From positions 4,849,001-4,913,000 of the forward strand of contig JAQISU010000033.1 of assembly GCA_029339505.1 (NCBI GenBank): a stretch of DNA of 64,000 nt. The letters run 5' to 3'. The notes beneath the pieces are model-generated. The model worked only from the letters and a program-made list of their open reading frames with translations, searched no databases and was not told the DNA's origin. A program made the translations under genes and the position numbers. Every line of letters starts with the position of its first letter. The stretch's first letter is position 1. Origin of the DNA: Unio delphinus (taxonomy: Eukaryota > Mollusca > Bivalvia > Unionida > Unionidae). Shown in pieces: positions 51,718 to 64,000 of the stretch.

Positions 51718-54180
51718 TTAATCAGATTCCAACTTGTTGGGAAATCTGCAAACATAGAGTCTTTTTGCTCCTGGATACTCAATGAGCATACAGTTTGAAA
51801 TAAGGTTCTGAACAGGTACCACCTGAAGATCATTTGTTTTCATTACAGCTAAGAGGCTCAGTTGTTCTCCATAATTCAAACACTTTAGCTTTTCAATGAA
51901 TGCTAGTGTATTTTGTTCTCCATTTTCTGAAATTATAATAAAAAATCTTACTTGTCCAAAAGATCCTCGCTGTCTACTGTTGTACTCAACAGTAGAGTTG
52001 TTCCGTTTCAACATTCATGAATAAGCTAGTCCATAGATCACATTATCATTAATTTCTACTCTGCTGAAGCTTCTAAATTTAGGTGAAATAGGTTCAAAAC
52101 CAAGAAATAAATATAGTGCTTCATTTTCTTCCTCTGTTAGAGCTCTTTCTTTTACTCCACCTAAGATGTAAATACCATTATCAACTCTGTCACCTCTTTT
52201 TAGCTGGCTTGGTGATTCAATTGAATTATACAGATTTTCACATAAGGATCCTTTTTTGATGCATTTTTGCTTCAATTCAGGCAATTTCTGCACGAATGAC
52301 ACTCCTGTCACAATCTGATTGTCTATATTCTATGTGCCTCTTATCATTCTGAGAAGAACACCATTTTTGTCTTCAAATGAAAAGCAACTGTGCGTATAAA
52401 GCGGTCCAAGGTTGCGCACACTGTCTGGAAGATGTAGGAGTTGGTGAACATTTAGTCGCATAAAACATGTGTCATACATGGTCTCAAAATGTTTGCAAAA
52501 GTCAAGTAGCATATGTTCGGCTCGTTTAATGTCATTTTCATTTGAACCAAATTTCAGAAGAATGTGCATAGCATTTACAAGTAATAGATAATGAGAAAAT
52601 CTCTCATGATCTAAGACACCATGTAGCACTGGTGCACCAAAGAATAATAGAAAGGACCGATATTCGGATGCCTTCCAATATTTCAGATCTTGAATAGATC
52701 TTGGTAATCTAGTGATATCGAGTGTTGGATGAATATTTAGCAATCTTTTATCTACTTCACATAATCTGTGGTAAATATTAAATGGTTTCTTATTGTGTTT
52801 GGGAAGAAACCATAATTCTAGTAAAAGCTTCTGTACACCAAGGAGGACGCCATGCATGTAGTCTATTGCAATCCCAGTAACAATATTAAATCCAGGAAAA
52901 AACAATAACCATGATGGTCCTTTGATACCTTTAACAGCATAATTGCTTGTATTTCCAGCATTCTGATTTTGAACAGCAGTTCTGGCATTTTTAGTCACAC
53001 TGTTAACAGTTCTTTCAGGACCCTTTGGAGTCCTTATATCAAAGGGAAACACTCTGGCCTGTCCTTTTCCAACTGATGCAGAAATACCCTGCTGCTCACA
53101 TTTCCAGCATGAATATGCACCATTGTACTGCATGTGATTGCACAGCAAACTTCTGGCAGGAAGATCTGCAGTACCACAAAGTAAAATACCCTTACATATG
53201 AAAGATCCTTTTTCTGGAGATTGACATTCAATGCCCTGGTACAATTCCTTCATAGTTTTTTGAAGAGGTTTAAAAAATGTTCCCATAGATGGTTTCTGAC
53301 TCCCAAACCACAAGCTTGCTAGGATCATATTCTCTTTTTCCATACGTTGTTTGTAAGGTAGCTCATTTATAACAAGAAAAATTAGCCAAACTGACACTTT
53401 ACTGCTTTTGAAAACTGGTGCTCCATCTGTGTTAAATGTAAATGAAATGTTATTTGGGTCTGACTTAGCAATCCATGATTGTCAAACTTAGACTTATAAA
53501 CCATACCATCATAAATGTCTTCATAATGGCAACTTGGTGTGTTTCGTTTGAATCGATGTTGAAGATGTTCATAAAAATCATCCTGGACAAACAAGTTTTG
53601 AATTTGCTTTTTCAATGGTATTTCCAGAAAATAGTTTTCCTTACTTCTATCAAAGGGCTTTGCACAAAACTTAAACGAACATGTCTTACGTGAGCTATCT
53701 TCAATCGGTCCTAAACAGTATCAACAGTAGTAGTGATACACTAAAGGATTACGCAGGTTTGTAAAAAACTTTTTAAACTGATAAAGTTTGGTACACAGAT
53801 TGTGTCCACTTGGAAGAGTAAATGCAATTATATTTAACAACTGTTGTGTTGCATCACCAACTAGATTGTACTTTGTTGTGAAGACCGCCAACAGTAGCAT
53901 GAGAGCTCCAACTGTGACACAAGATCCAGGATATAAAAAAAATTGAATCTGCATCATGCATCTGTTCCGCTTCTGAATCTGCATGGAAACCAAGTGTATC
54001 TTCTTCATCAGAATCTTCTTCATCAGAATCTACAAAAAGTATGTCATCATCATGTTCCAGATTCTCATTAGCCTCAAGAATTTCGTTCAGAATTCGGTCT
54101 AATTCTGGGTCTGTGGTTTTGAGATCATTCTCTATAACTTTGTTAATATCAAAACCTGAAGGACCACCATCTCTATCCTC
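51718..54180 (-). pseudogene. CACTA/EnSpm-like transposase, main coding exon (broken)
   Basis: Reading from the acceptor at 54181, a Glu/Asp-rich N-terminus (DINKVIENDLK) leads to PGSCVTVGALMLLLAVF and LPSGHNLCTKLYQFKKFF, then NTDGAPVFKSSKVSVW, INELPYKQRMEKENMILASLWFG, GIKGPSWLLFFPGFNIVTG and a helical C-terminal region (NVHQLLHLPDSVRNLGPL). The DG-x-P-x-F-x-S-S block and the layout match the tnp2/Transposase_21 family, which cuts and pastes CACTA elements. Frame breaks lie near 53945 (eight-base homopolymer) and 53470, with in-frame stops near 52327 (TAG) and 52015 (TGA). It is joined in phase 0 to the first exon at 56162. Confidence 0.75.
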
Positions 54181-54599
54181 CTGGAACAAATAAAAAATAA
54201 ATCACTAGAATTATAAATTTTTATATCTAATACCATTAGTTATCATAACAAAATTGCTAGAAACCAATTTTGTTTTTTTTTGGGGGGGGGGAGAGCAAGC
54301 TAATGAGCATGAGGGATTGATATTGAACCTGCTTTAGTATATTCTGGACATGTACTAATTTAATATAATGCAGATGACATACTCCATGAAAGTTTCTGAG
54401 TGAATGTGACAAAAGAAAAGGTCTATCTATACAATAATTGAAATTTTGGAATTTTAATCAACCCACCTCAAACTCTCCAGTTCGTGTTTGTTTGAAAGAT
54501 TAGACAATGAATATGTCACATATGGCAAAAGTTTCACAGCACTTTACAGAAGATTGCAATCTACTTAAAACTATCAACAGCTATTATCTTTATTACTAA

Positions 54600-54922
54600 G
54601 GAACCGTCCATAAATGACGTCACGAACCGGGTGGGGGTCACACATTTGTGACGATGTGTGACGAGGGGTGGAAGGTGTTTAATTAAAATGTGACGTCACA
54701 TCAAAATGCGCAACTTTAAATAAAAGTACCACTTAATTTTTTGATTGCATAATAATTTTAAAATAGGAAAGGCGGCTTTTTTTTTTGGGGGGGGGAGGGT
54801 GAGCAGAGCTTTGTTTTGTCATATTTGAGGGGTCTGACTTTTTGTGACGACGTGTGACGAAAGGGGGGGGGGGGGGGAGCGAAATTGGCCGAAATCGAGT
54901 GACGTCATTTATGGATGGCTCC
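54600..54922. mobile_element. MITE, copy 1 (TAA target, CRE-bearing ends)
   Basis: Ends GGAACCGTCCATAAATGACG and inverted GGAGCCATCCATAAATGACG, flanked by TAA on both sides (54597-54599 and 54923-54925), as for Harbinger-type MITEs. It holds three TGACGTCA octamers, two of them in the ends. A second copy lies at 57356. It sits in the intron of the transposase gene. Confidence 0.88.
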
Positions 54923-55036
54923 TAATATCGGATTTAACATGCATACTTTAAATACTACAAATTCTCCTACCCATGGTTACACTTTACCTAGACATATACT
55001 GTATCACACTACACAATTTCTGCCTGATATTCAATA

Positions 55037-55577
55037 GGGAACATCGCCGTGACTTCATGGGCATTGTCACGTGAGGGTATTTCCTAGTCTGGTTGGCAGA
55101 AAAACCAGTAAATATCGAAGTTATGTATATAAATATACTGCTCAGCTGTTTAATTGCATTTATTGCAACAATCATTGATTCTCGTCACTCGTTTTTCAGA
55201 AGCTGTCACTATAAATCTTTATACAAAAAGTGCAATTAAAGCTCTTCTAGATACACGTTGTTTAAAAAAATAGTTTCCAAGATGGAACCACGATAAGTTG
55301 TATCGTTTTGTCGTTGATAATTAGTATTTTAAAAAATGAAACAATTCTGTCTCCTGCTGTTTATGCTGATCATCATTTATGAACAAAGGAAATATAACAT
55401 TCAGTGATAAAACTTGGAAATAATTGTACATCATTGTACATGTTATCCCTTAGATAAAGCTTTTGTGGCAGTCTCATTTGTTTTATGAAAATTCCTCTAT
55501 ATTTACTGGTTTTTCTGCCAACCAGACTAGGGAATACCCTCACGTGACCATGCCCGTGACGTCACGGCGATGTTCCC
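55037..55577. mobile_element. MITE with ~80-bp inverted repeats (TA target)
   Basis: Roughly 80 bp at each end, beginning GGGAACATCGCCGTGAC and flanked by TA, are inverted copies with about six differences. The 380-bp centre shows no coding. A Tc1/mariner-type non-autonomous element is likely. It lies in the same intron as the CRE-bearing MITE. Confidence 0.88.
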
Positions 55578-56161
55578 TATACTGTTTTTCCTTCGCATTC
55601 TGTACTGTAATCGGTTAAATATCTACAGGGTACATTCAAGAAAAGGAACACACACAAAAAAATGTCAAAACTATCTAACGACCGTCAAGTTTCTGTAAAT
55701 ACTGAGGGGTTACATTTTTGTGAGACTGTAACGGAGTCGATGCAAACAGTTACGTCATTCTGATTGGCTTTGATTCAATAGTATGGATGGAAAGCAGAAG
55801 AAAAGCCAAAATTCTCCAGACAAGAAGGTTGTAAAAGTCACAATAATAACATTAAAGCAATCTTTGAAATGAGCTTCTGTGCCAGGGCACCGAACATCAA
55901 TTCTTTTCCAGGGGTTGGTTGCCTTAAAGAAACAATGGGAAGTCGCGTATGCTCGTTTAAACTGTACAATGCTATAACATATTTGTTTAAAAATGAATAA
56001 AGTTTTACTTGGAAAAATTAATTTACATGAAAGCAATACCCCTTCTCCCAGAATCCGCACCCCCCCCCCCCCAATAAAAAAGCTGTTTCCTAACGCCTGA
56101 AAGTGGGGGGGGGGGCTGTTATTGAATCACAGGAATAAAAAAAAAAGAAGCTAATATTTAC

Positions 56162-56413
56162 CGTTTCCGCTGCTGATAACTCCATATATCCATTATTTTC
56201 ATCTTCAGACGCAACATCTTTCTTGGTTTCTGCGGCACAGTTTCTTCTTGCTGTACAAGTCGGTTGTGATTCGACATTAGAAAGTGTTGTCCCCACAAAC
56301 GTATTGTCCATTTCACTTTGTGAAATATACAGTCTAGGAAGTTTCATTTCCGCATCATAATTCCTACTCCCATACGGTCCTCTGCGTTTTTTTTTCGACT
56401 GAGATTCGGCCAT
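56162..56413 (-). CDS. First exon of the CACTA-like transposase gene
   Basis: An ATG at 56413 opens an 84-codon exon (MAESQSKKKRRGPYGSRNY...) with a basic nuclear-localisation-like start, ending at a good donor (ACG then GTAAAT) in phase 0. It joins in phase to the acceptor at 54181. The 2-kb intron contains two MITEs. It lies 456 bp from the ATG of the divergent BEN-domain gene, so a shared bidirectional promoter is likely. Confidence 0.6.
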
Positions 56414-56869
56414 TTGATAAAACAAAAGGATCTACCGAGAAAGGCTGTATGAGATTATATGCTCTGAAAGGAGAAACATGTGCGAGCAATCCTTGATTGG
56501 GGAACTATTAAGGAAGTTCCCCTATTTGTTAATGTACAAAAACCATACTCTACCAACAGGTTTCGATTTTGGAAATATGCTTAGCTAACATAGAAATAAA
56601 ATAATAACTTTAATGTCTTAATCGGAAAAATGTGTTCACACCTTTTTAATGGCATCTTTTTTTTTTTTGGTCGATAGCCGATGCTTGTATTTGATATTAA
56701 AATTCCTAACTGCGCCCCACACCTCTGCTTCTGGTAGCATCCTTTTGCTTCATCTTCGCGCAAAGTTTTAACAAACGGCCGTAGCAAGCGGTCACTTTCT
56801 TTGAAGATTGTTAACACGTGGGAACTTTATTTTTCGATGAGCATTATAAATTGTACTTCAACTTTTATA
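56414..56869. promoter_or_regulatory. Intergenic space between divergent transposase and BEN genes
   Basis: 456 bp separates two opposing start codons. No TATA box is evident. It is the natural place for a bidirectional promoter; no experimental sign is visible in the sequence. Confidence 0.4.
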
Positions 56870-59800
56870 ATGTTTGCCTGCATTTATTTTGTGGAAGACA
56901 ATTCTTTAACTGTTGCTGGACAGAAGAGCAAGCGCCTGCAACATCTTGGACAATTTAAAGAAAGAGAGAATGTGAAAATGACCTGGATAAAAGATCTGTT
57001 TTTAGGAACCATTGTGAAGATCCATGGTGAGTGTTTTTTGATTTATTGAAATACCTAAAAAAATAACGAGATCCTAAGATGTTCTACCCACTTTCAAACT
57101 AGTCTGGTATTGGATTCATTTGGTTTTTTTTAAAAAACAAAATTCCGTATCAGTGTGTAGTAAACTAAAAAATAATTCTTGTAGTCCTCTTCTTTCATTT
57201 AATTACTTGTAGTATTTCATACAAAGATATCTATAATTTTTTTGAATACCACGGTTGAACTTGTATGAAATAACTAAAAAAAAGCTGTGGATTGCTTTAA
57301 TCCGGCTGGTTGCGTAGGCAAAAACGTTTTCCACCGTGTGTGTGTGTGTGCGCAAGGGACTGTCCATAAAATGACGTCACGCACCGGGGGGGGCTCACTC
57401 ATTTGTGACGAGTGGGAGGAAGGTGTTTAAAAATGTGACGTCACATCAAAATGCGCAACTTTAAATATAAGTACCACTTAATTTTTTGATTGCATGTTAA
57501 TTTTAAAATAGAATATTTGAGGGGTCTGACTTTTTGTGACGACGTGTGACACAGGGTGTGTGTGTGTAATAAATTGGCTAAAATCGCTTGACGTAATTTA
57601 TGGATGGTCCCAAAGAACAACTTATAAATAGGTCTAGAGAGGTGAGATAGAGATACAATTTTGGAAAATTTTATCGAATTCTTCTCCTAAAATAAAAAGA
57701 ATTTAAATTGAGAACAAAAAGATAAAGCTGATCCTATTTGTGTATATATAATTGTGTGTCTTAATACTTCATAACCATAATATGAAATCAGATAAAATTA
57801 TGAAATGAACTTTAAATTTCTGTTTCAAGTTTTATGATTTTGACTTTTAGGCTGTCATTCTTTGCCAAACAGAAGCAGTTGCATTAAGTTGACTGTTTTT
57901 GTAGCTAATTAAGTTAATTCTTCACCACCTTATATTTCAGAAAGTGAAGATTATCTCACAGATTTTGCTACAAAGGCAAATGCACAGATTTTAAAGAAAT
58001 TAAAGGAAAGACCCTCAGAGGTACCTAGGGAACTGTTTACCTTTGATCATATATCCAAAACTGATGGTAAGCGACAGCAGAAGGAAACAAACAAAATAAA
58101 AGAAAGCCGGCAACAGGAGAAGGACTTTAGCCCAAAGAAAAAGAGCAATTTAGTATCTATGCAGCCTAAAGGTAAAATTACAGAAAAACAAAAGAGTGTA
58201 GATTCAACAAACCCAACAACTGTAAATAGCCAGAAAAGGAAAGTGCAGGAAAAGTCAAATTTGTCCACATGTAACCTGTTGATGAGTGATATTGCCAACC
58301 AGTTTGAGAATGATTCCTCAGTACACTATAACGAACCATCTGCAAAGTTGACATCTGACCAGTGTGCAGAATCAACAGGGAACTTCTCATTACCGTCCCC
58401 AGTATTGCAAAATTTGTGTTCTCAACTACAACTGTCTGCAAGTGCATCCACAAGTGATGAGCCACCAATTTACACCCCACTGACGGCTACTTGGTCTTTA
58501 TGTACCAGTACAGATAGACCAGATGATAGCCCAGGAAATCTCTTCAGTCATCCAGGTAAAAAAATCTTTTAGTATTGTAAAGTAACCAGTAGTGAGGAAA
58601 TCTTGTGAAGAGCAGAGTGCATTTTCCGAGCATTACATTTAATAGTACGAGTCTGGGTCATACCCACTATATAATAAAGACCAAAGGGTATCCAGTGAAA
58701 ATGATAAACATATAGCATCAAGCTCCTGTTGGTGCATGTCATATTTATATTTATAGCCACAATATCACATTACAAATGAGAAATTAGTTTCAGATTAGAC
58801 TGTTTTAAATTGAAATTTGAGGGGATGCAATTAATGACCCATGTCTGCAGATAACCAGTTTTGGATGACAAATATCAATTATTTATCATCAATAATCCTA
58901 AATAATTAGAGACTTCCAAGTAGAATTAATATGCCAAATGAAGCAAAGTAATAATTTACCAAATACTGGAAATGTGATACATCCACCACCACCACAAAAA
59001 AAGGAAAAGTCACAATTGACAAACTGCATTAATATCTGGAATAAGGTTGATGAAGATGTAGTAAGCTTTCATTTGTGTGCTTTACTCAAGAATTCTGACA
59101 AATTGTTGTTATTAGACTTGGTCATCAAAGTATGTCTCCACCAGTACAGTGCAACTCCTGGATGCAAATATACTGGTGAGGCAGTATTTCTCATGGTGGA
59201 TAGCTAACAACTTGCACATGTACACTGCATGGTCATTTTTCATATGATGGTAATATTATATATTTTAAAACTCTTGACATGTGAACACAAGTTCACATGT
59301 GCAGGCAATTATGGCATTGTGCATTGTCTATAAAATAATCATTACACTTCTTGTTTTGTTACCATTCCAGCACCTCCACCAGCCATTTTGGACTTGTTTG
59401 AAGCACTGTGCCAGCCACATATACAAAATTATTTGCTGCAGTTTGTTCAACACTTTAGAAATCCAAGACCAAATGCCAGCAGTTTCTACCAAAATGAGAC
59501 AAACTACTCAGAGGTTGGTAAAATTTATAAATAAAACAAGAGCTAAAATGTATTGCACTGTTTGTCAAATCCTCTTTGGAGGATGTTGCCATTTTGCTTA
59601 TTTTGGCATCCATGTGCGTGTCCAACTGTCTTTCCCTGTCACTCCATACCTTACGTTAATCTCAGTGTTTTAGTATTTTGTTAGTTTCATTTAAATTCAG
59701 TACCATCTGATTCATCCTTTGGTTTTGGAATATAGCTTCAGTATACACTTAGTCAATATTTAAATGAACTAATGTTATAATTATCCAAATTTGGGGTGTG

Positions 59801-62788
59801 CTCATCATGCAAGACATGGTATACTTCTTTTTTGAACAAAATGCATGTTTTGGGATGGATATGGTTACAAACTCAATCCATTTATTTTCTGTTCACATTA
59901 ATTGTAAATATAACTTTACAAAATGTAACAGCATCCACCATGATGTGAACATTGTAAGACACTGTGCTCTCTCCCCCCCCCCCCCCCAGCTGATCCGAGA
60001 TCAAATGTAAAAATTAAAACATAATTAGATCTTTGTGCATATTATTAATGGTATGTGCACTCCTTCTTTTGACATGATATACAGATGTGGTTTTAGATTT
60101 GTTTTACTAGAATTACTCCTATGGATGGGATGAAGTTAGTAAAGTTGGGACTTATTAGCGGGGAATATTAAAAATGACTTTGTCACAAACTAAGATTAAC
60201 CTGTGCATCAAATTAAATTATTTGAAGGAAATGATAACCAGCTAAAGACATTTTCATTTTCTATAATCGATACAATCTCAAGGACCAGCTTTAGGTTTAG
60301 GGCATATTAATGGCAGCAGCATAAAATGTAATTGTCAACTCTCTTTCAGAATGGCACAGAATGCACTACACAGGCATCACTGCAGTCTGTGCAGGAAAGT
60401 GGAAACGGGTGGGAGCAGCCAATTCAAAGCAGTTTTTATGTTGCCAACAACTGCACAAGTTCACAGGATTTATTTGTACCCTCAGTACAGCGGGAGTGTA
60501 ATCCTCATCCTGTGAACAGACAAGAGCCCCACTCATTTCCACATTCTCCAGCATCACCAAGAGCAGCATCTTCCCCAAGGCGATCACCAAGAAAGCCTAA
60601 ATACCAGGGTGATGTTTCTCGTGTTGCGCAAGAGAGAGATGATGATGTAAGTGTTGTATTGTTGGGTAAATATTGGAAGTATTGTAGTAATAATTAACCT
60701 CTGTCCACCATGATTTGTAAAGATATTGGATTAGGTTATGTCTATGCATTTGCTACAGTCATTTTAAGATCATAATTTAACCGCTGTTCAAGATGTGTTA
60801 TAGCAGACGAGTAGAGCCAACTTGTAACTAATTTGACTAATTATAATTTCATTTAATTTCATGGAAACTAGCTACAAATTAGCTGCTTTCATTTAAGGTC
60901 AGTAACTCTATTATCATGAGACATTTTTGTGATGTTTGGTTGTTGTCTCTAAGAGTGGTAAGAACATATAGTGTTTCCTCTGTATGCCCATGCTTCACTA
61001 AGACACAGTGTAATAGAAATTTGCTTTTAGGTCATTTAGGAACTGTGGCCTGGTAAACTATTCCATCAATACAGGTCTAGACTTGTTGTCTCTAATTTAT
61101 CAATACCTTTTAAAATTCTAAAGACCTTTATCAATTTGGCCACTTTTGTAGACTATAGGCCTAATGTGCTTTAACAATTGGATTAAATACATCCTCTTTA
61201 CACCATAAGTATTCTTAGTTTCTTTGAGTATTATTTTCAGTCAACTTGTTATTTTGAATACATTTGTTATCAAACAAATATTAAGTTAGATCTCAGCATT
61301 CTTTTCCTTTCAAATTATTCTTATTATTTGTGCTCCCTTATGGAGCCTCTAAGTTCTTTATGATCTGTCAAATATTTTAAACATCTATTTCTGTATCTAT
61401 CTCTTCATTATTGACAATTGTATGAAATGTTAGTGGCACAAATTTTCTTGTTTGTTCTAGGTTTAGTTTAACAAAGCCAGAAGCTTTTGTTACTAGTTGA
61501 CAAAAATGATGTACATATTTATTAATTTTTTATTATTAATTAATATCAGCTTTTAAACTGCTTGTGTCAGAGATAAATGATTTTAAAAGATCAAATTGAA
61601 TACTTGGGTTTTGTATTGTATAAAATATGTTCATTAAAATATTTTTTTTTTGTTTTTCAGACAAACTACTTGCTTCTTCAGATATTGTTGTGAAACGATC
61701 TGAATTGCGAAAATCAACTTCTGCAGCAGCTAAAGCAGCACCCAAAAAAGCAGCTTTCACTCTGGCCAGCAAACTCTTGCCACGACTGTTTTCATGGCAA
61801 GAGTTAGCCATGTCTCGTGGACAAGGCCTACGCAAAAAAAAAGCTGGGGACATAAGACCACCCTTGCATCATGATAGAATAGAAGTTCTTAAAGGTAATC
61901 ACTATACAGGGAGAGAATCTGATGTTTATAAAGATAGAATACCATAAAATTTAATTGTTAACCTAGAGTTGAAATAGGGGCAAAGTATTATGCTGGAACT
62001 GTGAAATGCATTAAGCAAGTAATACATGAATTACTAGCTTATCATATTACATATTTACATCATGGCATAACTCTATTTATGCAGTACTATGGTCCTAACA
62101 ATTGAACTGTATCCAGCTTATATGACTTAAAATCGAATACACAGAATCTTAACAATTTGATACAGCAATTACATCATAATTGGAAAAATTGTACTAATAT
62201 CTTGCCATTCACAGGCTTTACAATGAGTACAGGGAAATGGTCTGAGAATCCCCAAATTCAGTAAATTGCTTATGTTGATTGGGAAAGGATAGAGTGTGTG
62301 TGATAGAGGTCAAAACTTGACCAGATTCAAAAGATTGCAGATATCTTCATTTACATATTGGAATGTAATTAGACCTGTGTTTGCAATATGACCTTACAAA
62401 TCCTTTGAAAAAGGTTTTTATACATTTTTATGAACACTTTTGATTTAATATTACTTATCAAATACTCCTAACAATACTTAAAATTTGCATATTATGTTGA
62501 AATTGCTAAATTCACAAACTTGATTGAGACCAGAAGTATGATCTACAGTACACCTTGTTGAGTCACAGAAGACTATTATTTATTATATATTATACTTTTT
62601 TGCCAGATTATGTGATAGCATGGTGCACGAAAAATGGAAAAGAGGTAAAAGAGCAGGACATCAATGACGCTATAACTGAGCAAGTCAGTTATGTAAGAAA
62701 GAAACTGAAGTCACAGTGGAAACATTGGAACAGCTGTGTAACAGATGACAATCGCTGGAACAGTTTAAAAATACTTTGTTTGCAGTGA
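56870..62788 (+). CDS. BEN-domain protein, six exons, 548 residues
   Basis: Exons 56870-57026, 57941-58555, 59371-59513, 60350-60665, 61661-61894 and 62607-62788 have matching phases (1,1,0,1,1) and GT-AG ends, and together give 549 codons. The N-terminal exon (FACIYFVEDNSLTVAG, WIKDLFLGTIVKIH) is a small beta module often found before BEN domains. A long Ser/Lys-rich linker follows, with a helical segment (ILDLFEALCQPHIQNYLLQF). The C-terminal BEN domain spans the last two exons (LASKLLPRLFSWQELAMSRGQGLRKKKAGD, then VIAWCTKNG and VSYVRKKL). BEN domains bind DNA or bridge chromatin factors. The last exon is duplicated inverted at the window edge. It may be an accessory gene of the neighbouring CACTA-like transposon rather than a host gene. 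Confidence 0.8.
57356..57610. mobile_element. MITE, copy 2, in BEN gene intron 1
   Basis: Same family as 54600-54922 but about 70 bp shorter, with ends GGGACTGTCCATAAAATGACG and inverted GGACCATCCATAAATTACG and a CAA flank on both sides. Two intact TGACGTCA octamers (57372, 57436). Confidence 0.85.
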
Positions 62789-62809
62789 ATAATTGATGTT
62801 TGTTCCCTT

Positions 62810-63832
62810 ACATGAAATTGATACTTAGGTTCAAATCATAGCATACACTTGACACATTGTTTTCCCATTCTGCAGTGCCTCATTTTAGCCAGTGTGATTT
62901 TATATTTTATATTTATTTATGATAAGCTAGTAATTCATGTATTACTTGTGTATTGTAACCTATTATAAATTTTAGACGGATTTAGAGCGGATTCAGGGCG
63001 GAATATAGCCCGAAATATGCAAATTACTCCGTCTATTACTAGGCGGAATTTGTTTATTCTGCCTCCTAAGCGGAATTTGTTTATTCCGTCTTCTATACAG
63101 AATCTGTTTAGTCCGCTTAGTTAGCACAGATCCCGCTTATATTCACATTTAGGCGGATTCAGGGCGGACTATATCCCATGAAATATGCAAATTACTCCGT
63201 CTATTATTAGGAGGAATCTGTTTATTCCGCCTACTATGCGGAACCTGTTAAGTCCGTTTATTTAGCCTAGATTCCCCTTATATTCATATTTAGGTAGATT
63301 CAGACTGGGGAATATTATCCAGAAATATGCAAATTACTGTCTCTTACTAGGTGGAATTTATGCTTCTGCCTAATTAGATGGAAATACCTGCAGAAACCCC
63401 ATCCAATAATGAAATTGTATAAATGTTTGTCTACCTTGCTGAAATTTCACCTAGAAATAAACTCCACCTAAAGTTGTAAACAAAATACCGTCAGTGTGGA
63501 AAAAAATTCCATCTAGTGAAATTAAGACCATAACCTTAGAATCCATAGATAGTTATTAAATGCATTGGATGACAGACTTGTGGATAATTTAGAGCAAATA
63601 AATAATTGATTTCAACATTTTATTCATCCCATTTTTATTTACATTTTGGCCAACAACAGAATACATGTACATCATTTAACTGGAAAAAATAATGAAAAAG
63701 GGTTGAACAATTATGAACTGGATCAAACCTCTAAACGTAAACACATGGGACAGTGGAATGATAAACAGGACTTGGGCGTAGCGCCAGCAACCCCACCCCG
63801 TAAAAAACAACTCTTGCTACGGAAACGATAAC
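62810..63832. repeat. Right array of GGCGGA motifs, ~165-bp tandem units
   Basis: About 62980-63400 is two to three units of roughly 150-165 bp, each containing TTTAGGCGGATTCAGGGCGGA, AAATATGCAAATTACTCCGTC and inverted CCGCC-type copies. Decayed CACCTA/TAGGTGG variants continue to about 63520. No gene is seen in the spacer. Confidence 0.75.
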
Positions 63833-64000
63833 AAGGGAACAAAAATCAATTATTCACTGCAAACAAAGTATTTTTAAACTGTTCCAGCGATTGTCATCTG
63901 TTACACAGCTGTTCCAATGTTTCCACTGTAACTTCAGTTTCTTTCTTACATAACTGACTTGCTCAGTTATAGCGTCATTGATGTCCTGCTCTTTTACCTC
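63833..64000 (-). pseudogene. Inverted copy of the BEN terminal exon (runs off window)
   Basis: 168 bp equal the reverse complement of 62642-62809 except at two positions. The copied part covers the BEN C-terminal coding end and stop, so a second BEN gene or fragment lies tail-to-tail and extends past the window. Similarity ends abruptly at GTTCCCTT, and the spacer is about 1 kb. Whether the copy is intact cannot be seen here. Confidence 0.9.

Overview
The window looks like nuclear DNA of an invertebrate animal. It is AT-rich and intron-bearing, has many microsatellites, and is densely packed with transposons. The species, and even the phylum, cannot be fixed from sequence alone; the repeat content would suit a mollusc or another marine invertebrate. 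Ordinary host-type genes are sparse: an immunoglobulin-type receptor gene (minus strand, about 11.4-20.2 kb) and an isolated terminal exon at 22.4 kb.

Layout. 0-1.1 kb: microsatellites. 1.1-6.35 kb: a degenerate L1/Tx1-like LINE on the minus strand. 6.3-11.3 kb: mostly empty, with simple repeats. 11.4-20.2 kb: receptor exons, with LINE and SINE fragments in the introns. 22.4-30 kb: a terminal exon, a second LINE fragment, a foldback repeat and degenerate ~130-bp tandem repeats. 26.7-47.8 kb: a decayed tyrosine-recombinase-like gene on the minus strand, split by a 14.9-kb Polinton/Maverick (adintovirus-like) element at 30253-45144. 47.8-49.8 kb: a LINE tail and a pogo/Tigger derivative. 50.2-63.5 kb: a CACTA-like transposase gene (minus) head-to-head with a six-exon BEN-domain gene (plus), bracketed by arrays of a TAGGCGGA-type motif. 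63.8-64 kb: an inverted copy of the last BEN exon, running off the window.

The Polinton is the main feature. It has 329-bp terminal inverted repeats differing at about 3 positions and a 5-6 bp target duplication. Its genes are a packaging ATPase, a zinc-ribbon/phospholipase-A2-like gene, an RVE integrase, a family-B DNA polymerase fused to an SF1 helicase with an HNH domain just after it in another frame, a free HNH endonuclease, a double-jelly-roll major capsid protein, a penton-like minor capsid protein, an adenain-like protease, a fibre-like protein and several small virion or membrane proteins. Integrase and polymerase would serve insertion and copying; ATPase, protease and capsid proteins would serve virion assembly. 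This copy is young by its repeats but looks inactive: the major capsid and PLA2 frames each carry an in-frame TGA, the protease lacks its expected catalytic His, and several frames break at homopolymers.

Homopolymer frame breaks recur in unrelated elements across the window, so some may be assembly errors rather than mutations. Domain assignments rest on motif recognition by eye; no database search was possible.
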